Part shown: piece by piece, positions 1 to 8,135 of the stretch
Position numbering within the stretch: position 1 is the stretch's first letter
Layout of the letters: the number at the start of each line of letters is the position of its first letter
NCBI RefSeq assembly: GCF_009377185.1
Contig: NZ_VJZC01000050.1
Coordinates: 1-32,518, forward strand
Reading direction: 5' to 3'
DNA length: 32,518 nt
Origin: Streptomyces spongiae
Lineage (GTDB): Bacteria; Actinomycetota; Actinomycetes; Streptomycetales; Streptomycetaceae
Program-made: the position numbers and the translations under genes
The notes under the pieces: model-generated
Seen by the model: the letters and a program-made list of their open reading frames with translations, nothing else
Databases searched by the model: none
What the model was told of the DNA's origin: nothing

Positions 1-1
1 C

Positions 2-1036
2 CCCACGGGCCCGCACCCGCTCTACATCGGCACGTACACCTCGGTCGAGGGCGGCGGCGACGGCATCCGCGTGGCGACGTACGACGCGGAGACCGGCGGC
101 ATCAAGGGCGGGAAGACCATCACCGGTGTCGCCGACCCCTCGTACCTCGCGCTGCACCCGGACGGCCGGACGCTGTACGCCGTCAACGAGCGGACCAAGG
201 GCACGGTGACCGCCGTACGGCTCTCCGACCACCAGGTTCTCGGCGCGCGGAGTACCGGTGGCGCGGCCCCCTGTCAGCTGTCGGTGCACCCCGGCGGGCG
301 CTGGCTGCTGAGCGCCGACTACGGCTCGGGCAGCGTGGCCGTGCACCCCATCGACGGTTCGGGCGCGCTCGGTGAACGCACGGATCGCGTCGTGCACAAC
401 AGTCCGGAGCCCGGACCGGGGCAGGACGGCCCGCACGCGCACCAGTTCGTCACGAGCCCGGACGGCGGCCATGTCCTCGCCGTGGACCTCGGCACGGACA
501 CCGTGTACACGTACCGCCTGGACGAGGCGAAGGGCACGCTCACGGAGGTCTCACGGGCGCAAACGCGGCCGGGAGCCGGGCCGCGGCATCTGACCTTCCA
601 CCCCGGGGGCCGCCACGCGTACCTCGCCAACGAGGTCGACAACACGGTCGTGGTGTGCGCCTACGACCCGGACAGTGGCCGGCTGACCCCGGGTGACCCG
701 CAGGCCACGGGCACGGGTTCCGGCACGAACTACCCCGCACAGCTCCTGGTCACGGCGGACGGGTCGTACGCGTATCTCGCCAACCGCGGCCACGACAGTC
801 TGACGCGCTACGCGGTCGAGGCGGGCGGGGCACGGCTGAAGCTGTTGGACACGGTGCCGGTGGGTGGGGACTTCCCGCGTCAGATCGCGTTCTCCCCCGA
901 CGGAACGCTGCTGTTCGCGTCGCTCCAGAAGTCGAGCGCGGTCAGCGTGTTCCACGTGGACCGTGAGAGCGGTGAACTGCGGAGCGCGGGAGAGCCGTTC
1001 GCGTCACCCGTCGCCGTCTGTGCGCTGCCGCTGTAG
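2..1036 (+). CDS. Lactonase / seven-bladed beta-propeller protein, 5' end outside window
   Basis: The frame is open from base 2, so the start lies upstream; 344 residues plus the stop are visible. The text begins with the family-typical strand LYIGTYTS, followed by repeated propeller blades (DPSYLALHPDGRTLYAVNE, HLTFHPGGRHAYLANE, QLLVTADGSYAYLANR, QIAFSPDGTLLFAS). This pattern is that of the Pfam lactonase family (6-phosphogluconolactonase-like, also muconate cycloisomerase-like propellers). The family averages about 340-380 residues, so only a short N-terminus, possibly with a signal peptide, is missing. An internal GTG at 71 would delete the first blade and is not a credible start. The real substrate cannot be told; many Streptomyces members are secreted and uncharacterised. 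The gene ends tail to tail with the next gene, with a 33-bp overlap. Confidence 0.85.
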   Translation, partial: PTGPHPLYIGTYTSVEGGGDGIRVATYDAETGGIKGGKTITGVADPSYLALHPDGRTLYAVNERTKGTVTAVRLSDHQVLGARSTGGAAPCQLSVHPGGRWLLSADYGSGSVAVHPIDGSGALGERTDRVVHNSPEPGPGQDGPHAHQFVTSPDGGHVLAVDLGTDTVYTYRLDEAKGTLTEVSRAQTRPGAGPRHLTFHPGGRHAYLANEVDNTVVVCAYDPDSGRLTPGDPQATGTGSGTNYPAQLLVTADGSYAYLANRGHDSLTRYAVEAGGARLKLLDTVPVGGDFPRQIAFSPDGTLLFASLQKSSAVSVFHVDRESGELRSAGEPFASPVAVCALPL

Positions 1037-1729
1037 TGCGCGGGGACGGCGAGCGGCGCCGGCCTGGGCGAGCAGGATGTGCATGCGCTCCGTGAGCTGT
1101 GCCATGTCGTCGGCGGGCTTGTGGAACGTCAGGCGTACGTCGCCGTTGCCGCGGGCCCGCTCGATGCGCAGGGTGAGGCCGTGCCGGTCGACGGCGAGCG
1201 GCTGGACGCGGACGGCGCCTTGCAGGCTGTCGGAGTCGACGAGGCGGGTGAGCCGCTCGACCGCGTCGGGGTGGGCCTCGGCGAGATGGGTGAGCAGCTG
1301 GAACTCGGCCGTGGCGAGTGGGTCGGGCATGGCGGCGGCGTACTCGTCGAGGTCGACGACGACCGCGCCGGAGGGCTGGCGCAGCACGACCCTCGTGGGC
1401 CGGAACGCGAGCTGCCCGTCCTCGGAGGCGAACCAGCCGGCCATCCAGAGCCGGGAGCGGATACGGTTGCGCATGGCGACGGGGGCCACGTCGGCGAACT
1501 CCAGCACGGCGGACGGCTCGCCGCGCGGCGCACAGATCGCGGCCGTGACGAGTGCGCTGTCCTCCGGCACGTGCAGCAGTACACGGCCGTCCTCGGCCAC
1601 GGTGTGCGCTCCGACGAACTCCTCCCTGCCGCCCTCCGCGGTCACCGCGCAGGACCAGGCCGCGGCGAGCACCGAACGGGCGCGCTCGGCCGCGGCGGGC
1701 GCGGCCGTCCAGGTGTGACGGTCAGCCAT
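1004..1729 (-). CDS. DUF2470 (HugZ-like) protein under an iron box
   Basis: This 241-residue protein has an N-terminal split-barrel (pyridoxamine-phosphate-oxidase-like) half and a C-terminal DUF2470 half, roughly residues 150-230. That arrangement is the one of HugZ-type haem-degrading or haem-binding proteins. The start ATG at 1729 has a GGGAGG ribosome site five bases upstream. A 19-bp near-palindrome matching the DmdR/IdeR operator sits 11 bases beyond the start, so the gene should be repressed when iron is plentiful. Together these suggest a role in haem iron use or siderophore-iron reduction, but the haem ligand is not identifiable from sequence and the enzyme activity is inference. Its 3' end overlaps the lactonase gene by 33 bp in the convergent direction. 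Confidence 0.8.
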   Translation of the reverse strand: MADRHTWTAAPAAAERARSVLAAAWSCAVTAEGGREEFVGAHTVAEDGRVLLHVPEDSALVTAAICAPRGEPSAVLEFADVAPVAMRNRIRSRLWMAGWFASEDGQLAFRPTRVVLRQPSGAVVVDLDEYAAAMPDPLATAEFQLLTHLAEAHPDAVERLTRLVDSDSLQGAVRVQPLAVDRHGLTLRIERARGNGDVRLTFHKPADDMAQLTERMHILLAQAGAARRPRALQRQRTDGDG

Positions 1730-1740
1730 CCGAACCTCCC

Positions 1741-1759
1741 TTAGGTAAGCCTTGCCTAA
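1741..1759. promoter_or_regulatory. Iron box (DmdR/IdeR operator)
   Basis: The sequence TTAGGTAAGCCTTGCCTAA is a 9-1-9 near-palindrome. It agrees with the actinobacterial iron-box consensus TTAGGTTAGGCTAACCTAA at 15 of 19 positions, including all of both outer TTAGG/CCTAA ends. It lies 11 bp upstream of the DUF2470 start, where a bound DmdR1-type repressor would block transcription or elongation. No other gene start is close enough to be the target. Confidence 0.85.
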
Positions 1760-1850
1760 CTTATCGAAGATCGGTGCTCACGCCAACCCTGCACTCCGTT
1801 CGGTCAGCGGGGGCGCCCACTCGCCGTTGCTGGTTCTCGCCGTGTGCGTG

Positions 1851-1901
1851 TGCGGGTCTTACGTGGCTGGTCGCGCAGTTCCCCGCGCCCCTTCAGGGCG
1901 C
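1851..1901 (+). repeat. Recurrent Streptomyces intergenic element, copy A
   Basis: The core GTGGCTGGTCGCGCAGTTCC is followed by CCGCGCCCCTTCAGGGCGC. The last part forms a hairpin with 6-bp stem GCGCCC/GGGCGC (1885-1890 with 1896-1901). Two other copies occur in this window (minus strand 12222-12273, plus strand 17310-17361). This copy overlaps the last codons and stop of the TetR gene at 1893-1895, so the hairpin could act as the terminator of that gene. I know the motif as very frequent between genes in Streptomyces genomes; its function is not settled. Confidence 0.8.
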
Positions 1902-2501
1902 TATCGCGCCCAGTAGCGCCCGTACGCACAGGTCCCGTACCTGGTCCCGGGACAGCTCCGCTCCGGCCGCCCAGTCCAGGCAGACGGCACGGGTGAACGC
2001 CAGCCACCCGCGAACCGCGAACCGCAGCTCCGGCCGTTCCTCGACCGTCCAGCCGAACTCGGAGTCCGCTGCGATGGCGGCCAGGATTCGCGCCTCCTGT
2101 TCCGCCATCGCCCGCCGGTAGGTCTTCCGTACGGCCGGGTCGCCCGCCGCGGCGGCTCGGTGGAAGGCCCGGTAGCCGTGTCCGTGCACCTCGACGTACT
2201 CCAGGTACGCGTCGAGTCCGGCGCCCAACTGCTCGCGTGCCGGAACCCCCGGCACCGGGGCCGTCATCCGCAGCATCTGCTCGCTCTCGCGCTCCATGAC
2301 GGCCGCGAAGAAGTCCCGCTTGGTCGGGAAGTAGTGATACAGCAGCCCGCGCGACACTCCGGCGATGTCAGCGACCTGCTCGATCCACACGTCGTCGTAC
2401 GGGCTCTCCGCGAAGAGCCGCGCCCCGACCGCCAGGAGCTGCTCCCTGCGCTCCTCGGTGCTGAGCCGACGGCGCGGGCGCTCTGACTGCTGACCGGCCA
2501 T
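1893..2501 (-). CDS. TetR-family transcriptional regulator
   Basis: This 202-residue protein has an N-terminal TetR DNA-binding domain at about residues 14-60. The recognition helix region reads VADIAGVSRGLLYHYFPTK, which is typical of the family. The C-terminal two thirds is a helical ligand-binding domain with no diagnostic ligand motif. It is divergent from the P450 gene, with 108 bp between the two starts, and that gap carries two inverted copies of a TTGAATCC-type site. Regulation of itself and the P450 is therefore likely. The start ATG at 2501 has no clear Shine-Dalgarno sequence. The stop codon lies inside a recurrent hairpin element. Confidence 0.9.
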   Translation of the reverse strand: MAGQQSERPRRRLSTEERREQLLAVGARLFAESPYDDVWIEQVADIAGVSRGLLYHYFPTKRDFFAAVMERESEQMLRMTAPVPGVPAREQLGAGLDAYLEYVEVHGHGYRAFHRAAAAGDPAVRKTYRRAMAEQEARILAAIAADSEFGWTVEERPELRFAVRGWLAFTRAVCLDWAAGAELSRDQVRDLCVRALLGAIAP

Positions 2502-2514
2502 GCCGCAACTTTAC

Positions 2515-2571
2515 TTGACACGGATTCAACAACGGGATGAGGCTGTGAACCGCTATTGAATCCACGTACAA
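2515..2571. promoter_or_regulatory. Divergent TetR/P450 control region with paired inverted sites
   Basis: The gap between the TetR and P450 genes contains TTGAATCCGTGTCAA (minus strand, 2515-2529) and TTGAATCCACGTACAA (plus strand, 2556-2571). These are two near-identical 15-16 bp sites in opposite orientation. Their shared GGATTCAA/TTGAATCC cores are at 2522-2529 and 2556-2563. The first overlaps a TTGACA (2515-2520) suited as the -35 hexamer of the P450 promoter; no good -10 hexamer was found. The arrangement fits a TetR operator pair controlling both genes, but binding is inferred. Confidence 0.5.
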
Positions 2572-2609
2572 CAGATGCGCAGAGGGACGGGCGCAGGGGA
2601 GTTGGTGTC

Positions 2610-4157
2610 ATGGCGGATACGACAGAAGCACCACAGGCCCCGGAGGCCACCGTCGCGAAGGGGTTCCGCGGGGCGGAGCTGGGCTGGCCGGAGCTGCACC
2701 GCATCCCCCACCCACCGCACCGGCTCCCGGTGCTCGGGGACGTGCTGGGCGCGCGGCTTCGGTCGCCCGTGCAGGACTCGATGCGGATCGGCCGTGAACT
2801 CGGCCCGGTCTTCCGGCGCAAGGCGTTCGGCAAGGAGATCGTCTTCGTGGGGGGCGCGGACCTCGCCGCCGAGATGGCCGACGAGTCGCGGTTCGCCAAG
2901 CACGTCGGCCTGGGCGTCGCCAATCTGCGGCCGATCGCCGGGGACGGGCTGTTCACCGCGTACAACGACGAGCCCAACTGGCAGCTCGCGCACGACGTCC
3001 TGGCCCCGGGCTTCAGCCGCGAGGCCATGGAGGGCTACCACCCGATGATGCTCGACGTGGCCGAGCGGCTGATGGACAGCTGGGACCGGGAGCGGACGGC
3101 GGGCCGGGCCGTGAACGTGCCCCGCGACATGACCAGGCTGACGCTGGAGACGATCGCCCGCACCGGATTCGGCCACGACTTCGGCTCCTTCGAGCGCGCC
3201 CGGCCGCACCCCTTCGTCACCGCGATGGTGGGCACCCTGTCGTACGCGCAGCGCCGCAACCAGGTCCCCGAGCCGCTGGCCCCGCTGCTGCTGCGCCGCG
3301 CCGCCCGGCTCAACGAGGCGGACATGGCGTACCTGAACCGCACGGTGGACGAGGTGGTCGAGGCGCGGCGCAGCTCCGGAAAGGGCGACGGCAACGGCGA
3401 CCTGCTCGACCGCATGCTGGAGACCGCGCACCCGGAGACCGGCGAGCGGCTGTCCCCGGAGAACGTCCGCCGCCAGGTCATCACCTTCCTGGTCGCCGGC
3501 CACGAGACCACTTCGGGCGCCCTCTCCTTCGCCCTGCACTACCTGTCCCGGCACCCCGACGTCGCCACCCGCGCCCGTGCCGAGGTGGACCGCGTCTGGG
3601 GCGACACGCCCCGGCCCGGGTACGAGCAGGTGGCCCGGCTTCGGTACGTCCGGCGGGTGCTCGACGAGTCGCTGAGACTGTGGCCGACGGCGCCCGCCTT
3701 CGCCCGCGAGGCCCGGGAGGACACCGTGCTGGGCGGTGTGCACCCGCTGCGGCGGGGCGCGTGGGCGCTGGTCCTGACGGTGATGCTGCACCGGGACCCG
3801 GCCGTGTGGGGTGCCGACGCCGAGCGGTTCGACCCCGACCGCTTCGACGCGAAGGCAGTACGGGCCCGGCCCGCGCACACCTTCAAGCCGTTCGGCACGG
3901 GGGCGCGGGCCTGCATAGGCCGCCAGTTCGCCCTCCACGAGGCGACGCTCGTGCTGGGCCTGCTGCTGCGCCGCTACGAGCTGCGGCCCGACCCCGAGTA
4001 CCAGCTGCGGGTGGCCGAGCGGCTGACGCTGATGCCGGAGGGGCTGACGCTGCACCTGGACTCCCGCGGTCCCCTGTCCGCCGCGGCGGATCCCGAGGAG
4101 CACACGGCGGACACCCCGTCAGTCCCTCGCTGTCCAGTGACCGGGGCGGCCGACTGA
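2610..4157 (+). CDS. Cytochrome P450, CYP102-like stand-alone haem domain
   Basis: This 515-residue P450 shows all signature motifs: I-helix AGHETTS (296-302), K-helix E353-S-L-R356 and haem loop [10 protein letters not shown] with ligand C435 followed by [13 protein letters not shown]. The stretches around the I-helix and the haem loop closely resemble the haem domain of P450 BM3 (CYP102A1), a fatty-acid hydroxylase. The protein stops about 80 residues past the haem loop and has no FMN/FAD reductase domain, so it needs a separate electron donor; none is encoded nearby. A stand-alone CYP102B-type enzyme is the best guess. The start ATG at 2610 is preceded by GGGGA. A longer TTG start at 2556 would run through the operator and is unlikely. 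The 3' end overlaps the convergent pentapeptide gene by 39 bp. Confidence 0.9.
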   Translation: MADTTEAPQAPEATVAKGFRGAELGWPELHRIPHPPHRLPVLGDVLGARLRSPVQDSMRIGRELGPVFRRKAFGKEIVFVGGADLAAEMADESRFAKHVGLGVANLRPIAGDGLFTAYNDEPNWQLAHDVLAPGFSREAMEGYHPMMLDVAERLMDSWDRERTAGRAVNVPRDMTRLTLETIARTGFGHDFGSFERARPHPFVTAMVGTLSYAQRRNQVPEPLAPLLLRRAARLNEADMAYLNRTVDEVVEARRSSGKGDGNGDLLDRMLETAHPETGERLSPENVRRQVITFLVAGHETTSGALSFALHYLSRHPDVATRARAEVDRVWGDTPRPGYEQVARLRYVRRVLDESLRLWPTAPAFAREAREDTVLGGVHPLRRGAWALVLTVMLHRDPAVWGADAERFDPDRFDAKAVRARPAHTFKPFGTGARACIGRQFALHEATLVLGLLLRRYELRPDPEYQLRVAERLTLMPEGLTLHLDSRGPLSAAADPEEHTADTPSVPRCPVTGAAD

Positions 4158-4949
4158 ACCCGGCAGCTTCGTACCGCCGCTCCCCCGGGCCGAGTTGAGC
4201 TGGGGCTGGGTCAGGAAGAAGGCGCCGGTCAGGTCGGCGTCGGTGAGATCGGCGTCGCGCAGGTCGGCACCGATCAGGTCCGCGCCCCGCAGGTCGGCCC
4301 CCGTCAGATCGGCGGCGATGAGGTACGCGCCGCGGAGGTTGGCCTGACGGAGGTCGGCGCCCTTGAGGCGGGCACCCATCAGATCGGCACCCCGGCGCTC
4401 CTTCCGGCGCCCCGCACCCGCCCGCATCAGCTCGCTCACCCTCAGCAGCAGGACGTTGACGCGCTGCCGGTGTGCGGGGACGTCCAACTCCACCAGCTCG
4501 TCCGGGGTCTGGAGAGTGAGCTGTTCGGTCTCGGCGAGCAGGGCGCGTACGTCCGCGTGGACCGGCCGGGCGGCGGGCAGGGTCAGGGCCTCCGTCAGGT
4601 ACCAGAGCAGTTCGTGGAGTTGACGGACGACGGGGAACACGTCGAACATCCGGCGCGCGTCCTCACGCGGCCCCCTCCGCCAGTCCCGCCCGCCGAAGGT
4701 GACCTGCGAGACCTTCTGCCCCGCGCCGAGGCAGTCGTAGACCGTGCAGCCGGTGAAACCCTTCTGCCGCAGCTCGGCGTGGATGCCACAGCGGAAGTCC
4801 TCCCGGAGGTTGCCGCACGGCTCACCGGCCGCCTTGTCCGTCGCGAAGTCCGCCGAGGCGGCGAAGGGCAGGGCCACACAGCACAGTCCGAAGCACCGCG
4901 AGCAGTCGGCACGAAGCTCCGGCGAGCCGTGGGCGGTTGTCTGTTCCAT
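4119..4949 (-). CDS. Pentapeptide-repeat protein with Cys-rich N-terminus
   Basis: This 276-residue protein has two parts. The first 75 residues carry eight cysteines (C16, C19, C23, C24, C45, C54, C68, C73), including CSRCFGLCC, the CxxCxGxCC pattern of YkgJ-like metal-binding proteins. Residues 187-246 are about twelve tandem A(D/N)LxG pentapeptides ([19 protein letters not shown]), which fold as a right-handed quadrilateral helix. A linker of helices joins them. The function is unknown; zinc or iron-sulfur binding at the N-terminus is inferred from the cysteines. It follows the sigma factor gene on the same strand with a 63-bp gap, so co-transcription is possible. The C-terminus overlaps the convergent P450 gene by 39 bp. 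Confidence 0.8.
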   Translation of the reverse strand: MEQTTAHGSPELRADCSRCFGLCCVALPFAASADFATDKAAGEPCGNLREDFRCGIHAELRQKGFTGCTVYDCLGAGQKVSQVTFGGRDWRRGPREDARRMFDVFPVVRQLHELLWYLTEALTLPAARPVHADVRALLAETEQLTLQTPDELVELDVPAHRQRVNVLLLRVSELMRAGAGRRKERRGADLMGARLKGADLRQANLRGAYLIAADLTGADLRGADLIGADLRDADLTDADLTGAFFLTQPQLNSARGSGGTKLPGSVGRPGHWTARD

Positions 4950-5012
4950 ACGCTTCAGCCTATCGACGGCGCGATCTCACCCCTCCAACTCCCTTGCGGG
5001 GAAAGAACTCAC

Positions 5013-5906
5013 CTATGCCACCAGATCGAGCCGTGCGAGCCGCTCGGGGTCGGACAGGATGTACATCCCCGTGATCTTCCCGTCCACGACCGTGACCCCC
5101 ATGACGGACACGGCCTTGCCGTCGACGACCGTGAGCAGACCCACCGATCCGTTGACGAGCACCGGCCGCGCGTACTGCGAGAACTGCCGGAACATGAAGG
5201 CGCCTTCGGCCACCGACTGCCTGCCCCGCACCTGCTTGGACGCGGCCACGCCCACGGCCAGGGCTCCGGCGTCGGCGCGCAGCACCACCTCGGGGTCGAG
5301 CACCGACAGCAGTGCCTCGAAGTCCCCTCCGCGTGAGGCGGCGAGGAAGGCGTCGACCGCCTGCTTCTGCCGCGTCAGGTCGGGATCCGGGGCGGGCGCG
5401 GAACCCTGCACGCGGCGCCGGGCCCGGCTGGCGAGTTGCCGGGTCGCGGCCGTGGAGCGGTCCACGATCGGCGCGATGTCGTCGAAGGGCACCGCGAACA
5501 TGTCGTGCAGCACGAACGCGAGCCGCTCGGCGGGCTCCAGCGTCTCCATCACCACCAGCAGGGCGAGCCCGACGGCGTCCGCCTGCAGCACCTCGTGCTC
5601 GGGGTCCACGCGGTCCAGGGAGCCGACGACCGGATCGGGCACGAACGTCTCGTACGCGTCCATGGGCTCCTCGCGCCGGGTGCGGCGCGAGCGCAGCATG
5701 TCCAGGCAGACCCGTCCGGTCACGGTCGTCAGCCAGCCCCCGAGGTTGTGCACGTCGCTCGTGTCGGAGCGGCTGAGCCGCAGCCAGGTCTCCTGCACGG
5801 CGTCCTCGGCCTCGCTGAGCGAGCCGAGCATCCGGTAGGCCACCGCCCGCAGATGGCCGCGGTGTTCCTCGAACCGCTCGGCGAGCTGTTCCTTCTCGTC
5901 CTTCAT
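5013..5906 (-). CDS. sigJ: ECF41-type RNA polymerase sigma factor (SigJ-like)
   Basis: This 297-residue protein combines sigma region 2 (about 10-80, AYRMLGSLSEAEDAVQETWLR and WLTTVTGRVCLDMLR), region 4 (about 120-168, LEPAERLAFVLHDMF and the helix-turn-helix up to SRARRRV) and a C-terminal SnoaL-like domain (about 180-297). This fusion defines the ECF41 group, in which the tail controls sigma activity in place of a classical anti-sigma factor. The conserved tail motifs are partly changed: NGSVG stands for NGxPG, YILSDPERL matches the YxVxNPDKL end, but the DGGGK motif is only loosely represented near DAGALAVG. ATG 5906 has a GGGGGAGA ribosome site. The PIG-L gene lies 22 bp upstream on the same strand, so the two are probably one transcript. 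Confidence 0.9.
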   Translation of the reverse strand: MKDEKEQLAERFEEHRGHLRAVAYRMLGSLSEAEDAVQETWLRLSRSDTSDVHNLGGWLTTVTGRVCLDMLRSRRTRREEPMDAYETFVPDPVVGSLDRVDPEHEVLQADAVGLALLVVMETLEPAERLAFVLHDMFAVPFDDIAPIVDRSTAATRQLASRARRRVQGSAPAPDPDLTRQKQAVDAFLAASRGGDFEALLSVLDPEVVLRADAGALAVGVAASKQVRGRQSVAEGAFMFRQFSQYARPVLVNGSVGLLTVVDGKAVSVMGVTVVDGKITGMYILSDPERLARLDLVA

Positions 5907-5928
5907 TCTCTCCCCCGTCTGTGGTCGC

Positions 5929-6672
5929 TCATCGGCTGAACAGTTCGAACGCCACGGCCGGTTTCCCGCCGAAGCGCTCCCCCGCGGCCCGGGCGTACCC
6001 GGTCAGGAACTCGCGGACGTACGTCTCCGGGTCCTGGTCGGTCAACACCTCGATGTAGGTGCGGTGTTCCAGCAGGGAGCGCACCGCGCGGTCGAGTCCG
6101 GCCGTGGCGTCCGCCGCGTGGGTGGGCGTCGCGGAACCGGCGACGGCGACCCAGCGGACACCGCTCCAGGGCTCCAGGCCCTGTTCGGTCAGCTCGGGGA
6201 AGATCCACCGGTTGCCTGCGTCGCCGACCGCGTCCAGGGTGGCGCGGCCCACGGCCACGTGGTCGGGCGTGTTCCAGGCGACACCGCCCCAGGTGTCGCG
6301 GTGGTTGAGGGTGATCACGAGCTCGGGGCGGTGCCTGCGGATCGCCGCCGCGATGTCCCGGCGGAGCGCCGTGCCGTACTCGATGACGCCGTCCTGGTGA
6401 TCGAGGAACTCCACCTCCGTCACCCCCACCACGGCCGCGCCGGCCCGCTGCTCCCGCTCGCGCAGCGGTCCGCACTCGGCGGGCTCCAGGGTGTCGATGC
6501 CGGCCTCGCCGCGGGTGGCCAGGACGTACGTGATCTCGCGGCCGCCGTCGGTCCAGGTGGCGATGGCCGCCGAGCAGCCGTATTCGAGGTCGTCCGGGTG
6601 GGCCACGACGGCGAGGGCGCGCCGCCAGTCCTCGGGCATGGGTGTGAGCTGGTCGTTCGTCGGCTCGGTCAT
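5929..6672 (-). CDS. PIG-L family deacetylase
   Basis: This 247-residue protein has the family's zinc motif AHPDDLE at 24-30 and the second metal ligand in PDHVAVG, giving the usual H25, D28 and H138 triad with D27 as the catalytic base. PIG-L enzymes hydrolyse N-acetyl groups from GlcNAc-type sugars (MshB, teicoplanin deacetylases) or act as amidases. The substrate here is unknown; the family is too broad to choose, and MshB-specific context is missing. It is followed 22 bp later by the ECF41 sigma gene and preceded by the S33 peptidase gene 38 bp away. The start ATG at 6672 has no Shine-Dalgarno sequence but has a TAGTGT at -10 spacing, which would give a leaderless message. Confidence 0.88.
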   Translation of the reverse strand: MTEPTNDQLTPMPEDWRRALAVVAHPDDLEYGCSAAIATWTDGGREITYVLATRGEAGIDTLEPAECGPLREREQRAGAAVVGVTEVEFLDHQDGVIEYGTALRRDIAAAIRRHRPELVITLNHRDTWGGVAWNTPDHVAVGRATLDAVGDAGNRWIFPELTEQGLEPWSGVRWVAVAGSATPTHAADATAGLDRAVRSLLEHRTYIEVLTDQDPETYVREFLTGYARAAGERFGGKPAVAFELFSR

Positions 6673-6678
6673 GTCGGC

Positions 6679-6684
6679 ACACTA
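6679..6684 (-). promoter_or_regulatory. Possible -10 element giving a leaderless PIG-L transcript
   Basis: Read on the minus strand, TAGTGT lies six bases before the ATG at 6672. A transcript started by it would begin at or next to the A of the start codon. The absence of any Shine-Dalgarno sequence supports this. No convincing -35 hexamer is visible, so the call is tentative. Confidence 0.3.
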
Positions 6685-6710
6685 ACCCGCGGGGCGGACG
6701 GCGGCCCGGT

Positions 6711-8012
6711 TCACACCTCGTCGCGCGTCAGCGCCAGCAGCCGGTCCAGGACGCGGGGTCCGGAGGCCCGTACGCCGTCGTGTTCGTACTCGTCGGTGAC
6801 CCAGGTGCGCAAGCCCCGGATCGCGCGGGCCGTCTGAAGCGAGTGGGCCGTGTCGACGTACATGTCGTCGTGGTAGACGGCCGCGGCGACCGGTACCTCG
6901 TTGACGGCGAGGCGGGCCGGGTCGTACAGGGGCTTCCAGTCGGTGCGGGCGGCCAGTTCCTCCGCTGTCTCGCGCAGGGGGCGCAGCGCCGGGTCGGTGT
7001 CGAACGTCCACGGGTGGACGGACTCGCCGGTGAACAGCAGCGGACCGTCCCCGGTGAGCGTCTTGGCCGCGTCGAACTGCGGGAACTCGGCGCGTACCCG
7101 CTCCGCCGCCCAGGCGGTGGGCCGCTCGCCCTGGCCGTAGCAGGCCTCGTGGACGAGCGCGTACAGGGGGTGGCCCGCGAACGACAGCAGCCCCAGCACC
7201 TCCTCCTGGAAGGCGTCGGAGAGGGCGGGGCCCTGCGGGGTGCGGACGAAGGCGTCCTCCAGGAGGTAGTGCAGGCGGTGGCTGCCGTCGCTCTTGCCGA
7301 GGACGATGCCGAGGGACTGGAACGCCTCGGCGGTGAGCCGGAAGCCGTTCGGCAGGACGACCTCGTGCGCCAGCAGGTGCTCGGCGATCCGCCGGGCCCG
7401 CTCGACGTCCTGCGGGTAGCGCCTGTAGTGGGCGGCGACCTTGCGTTCGATGCGCGGGTAGGCGGCCCGGTAGACGTCGTCCGCGTGCGCGTCGAGGGAG
7501 GGCAGGCCACCGGTGATGGCGGCGGCGCTCAGCCCCTCGGGCGCGGTGGACAGGTAGGTGACCGTGCAGAAGCCGCCGAAGCTCTGGCCGAGTACGGTCC
7601 AGGGAGCGCCGCCGGTGACCTCGGGGCGGATGGCCTCGCAGTCGCGGACGATGGAGTCGGCGCGGAAGTGGGCCAGGTAGTCGGCCTGCTCGCGGGGGCC
7701 TCCGCGCAGCGGGAGGGTCTGCCGGTTGGCGGGTGTGGAGGCGCCGGTACCGCGCTGGTCGAGGAGCAGGACGCGGAACTCCTTCAGGGCGCGGCCGAGC
7801 CAGGCCGGCTTGCCGACGAACCGGTTGGCGCCGAAGCCGGGTCCGCCCTGGAGGTAGACCAGCCAGGGCAGGTCCTTGTCCGTCTTGTCGCTCGCGACGA
7901 CCTCACGCGCGTAGAGCTCGATCCGCTCCCCCGCCGGGTCGTCGTGGTCGAGGGGCACGGTGAAGCGGCGGTCGGTGAGGACGACACCGGGCTGACGGTA
8001 GCTGGCGGTCAA
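6711..8012 (-). CDS. Alpha/beta hydrolase, proline iminopeptidase-like (peptidase family S33)
   Basis: The 433-residue call uses the TTG at 8012, which has CGGGAG five bases upstream and yields the N-terminus TASYRQPGVVLTDRRFTVPL that I expect for this actinobacterial family. A GTG at 8102 would add 30 residues but lacks a ribosome site. Visible S33 features are the oxyanion-hole loop QGGPG (about 55-59), DQRGTG and the nucleophile elbow GQSFGG with S144. The late Asp and His of the triad lie in the C-terminal region but I do not assign them firmly. No signal peptide is visible, so it is probably a cytoplasmic aminopeptidase releasing N-terminal residues, often proline, from peptides. The PIG-L gene starts 38 bp downstream. 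Confidence 0.85.
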   Translation of the reverse strand: MTASYRQPGVVLTDRRFTVPLDHDDPAGERIELYAREVVASDKTDKDLPWLVYLQGGPGFGANRFVGKPAWLGRALKEFRVLLLDQRGTGASTPANRQTLPLRGGPREQADYLAHFRADSIVRDCEAIRPEVTGGAPWTVLGQSFGGFCTVTYLSTAPEGLSAAAITGGLPSLDAHADDVYRAAYPRIERKVAAHYRRYPQDVERARRIAEHLLAHEVVLPNGFRLTAEAFQSLGIVLGKSDGSHRLHYLLEDAFVRTPQGPALSDAFQEEVLGLLSFAGHPLYALVHEACYGQGERPTAWAAERVRAEFPQFDAAKTLTGDGPLLFTGESVHPWTFDTDPALRPLRETAEELAARTDWKPLYDPARLAVNEVPVAAAVYHDDMYVDTAHSLQTARAIRGLRTWVTDEYEHDGVRASGPRVLDRLLALTRDEV

Positions 8013-8135
8013 CAGGACTCCCGAGGCGAACGGATTCCAGGCCGCCCACCACTTCACCACAGATTCTTCGCCCGGCCGACCCCGTGGATCAAGAAATTCC
8101 ACTGAATGGTGGGTCAGTTCCTGCTGAACGCGGGG

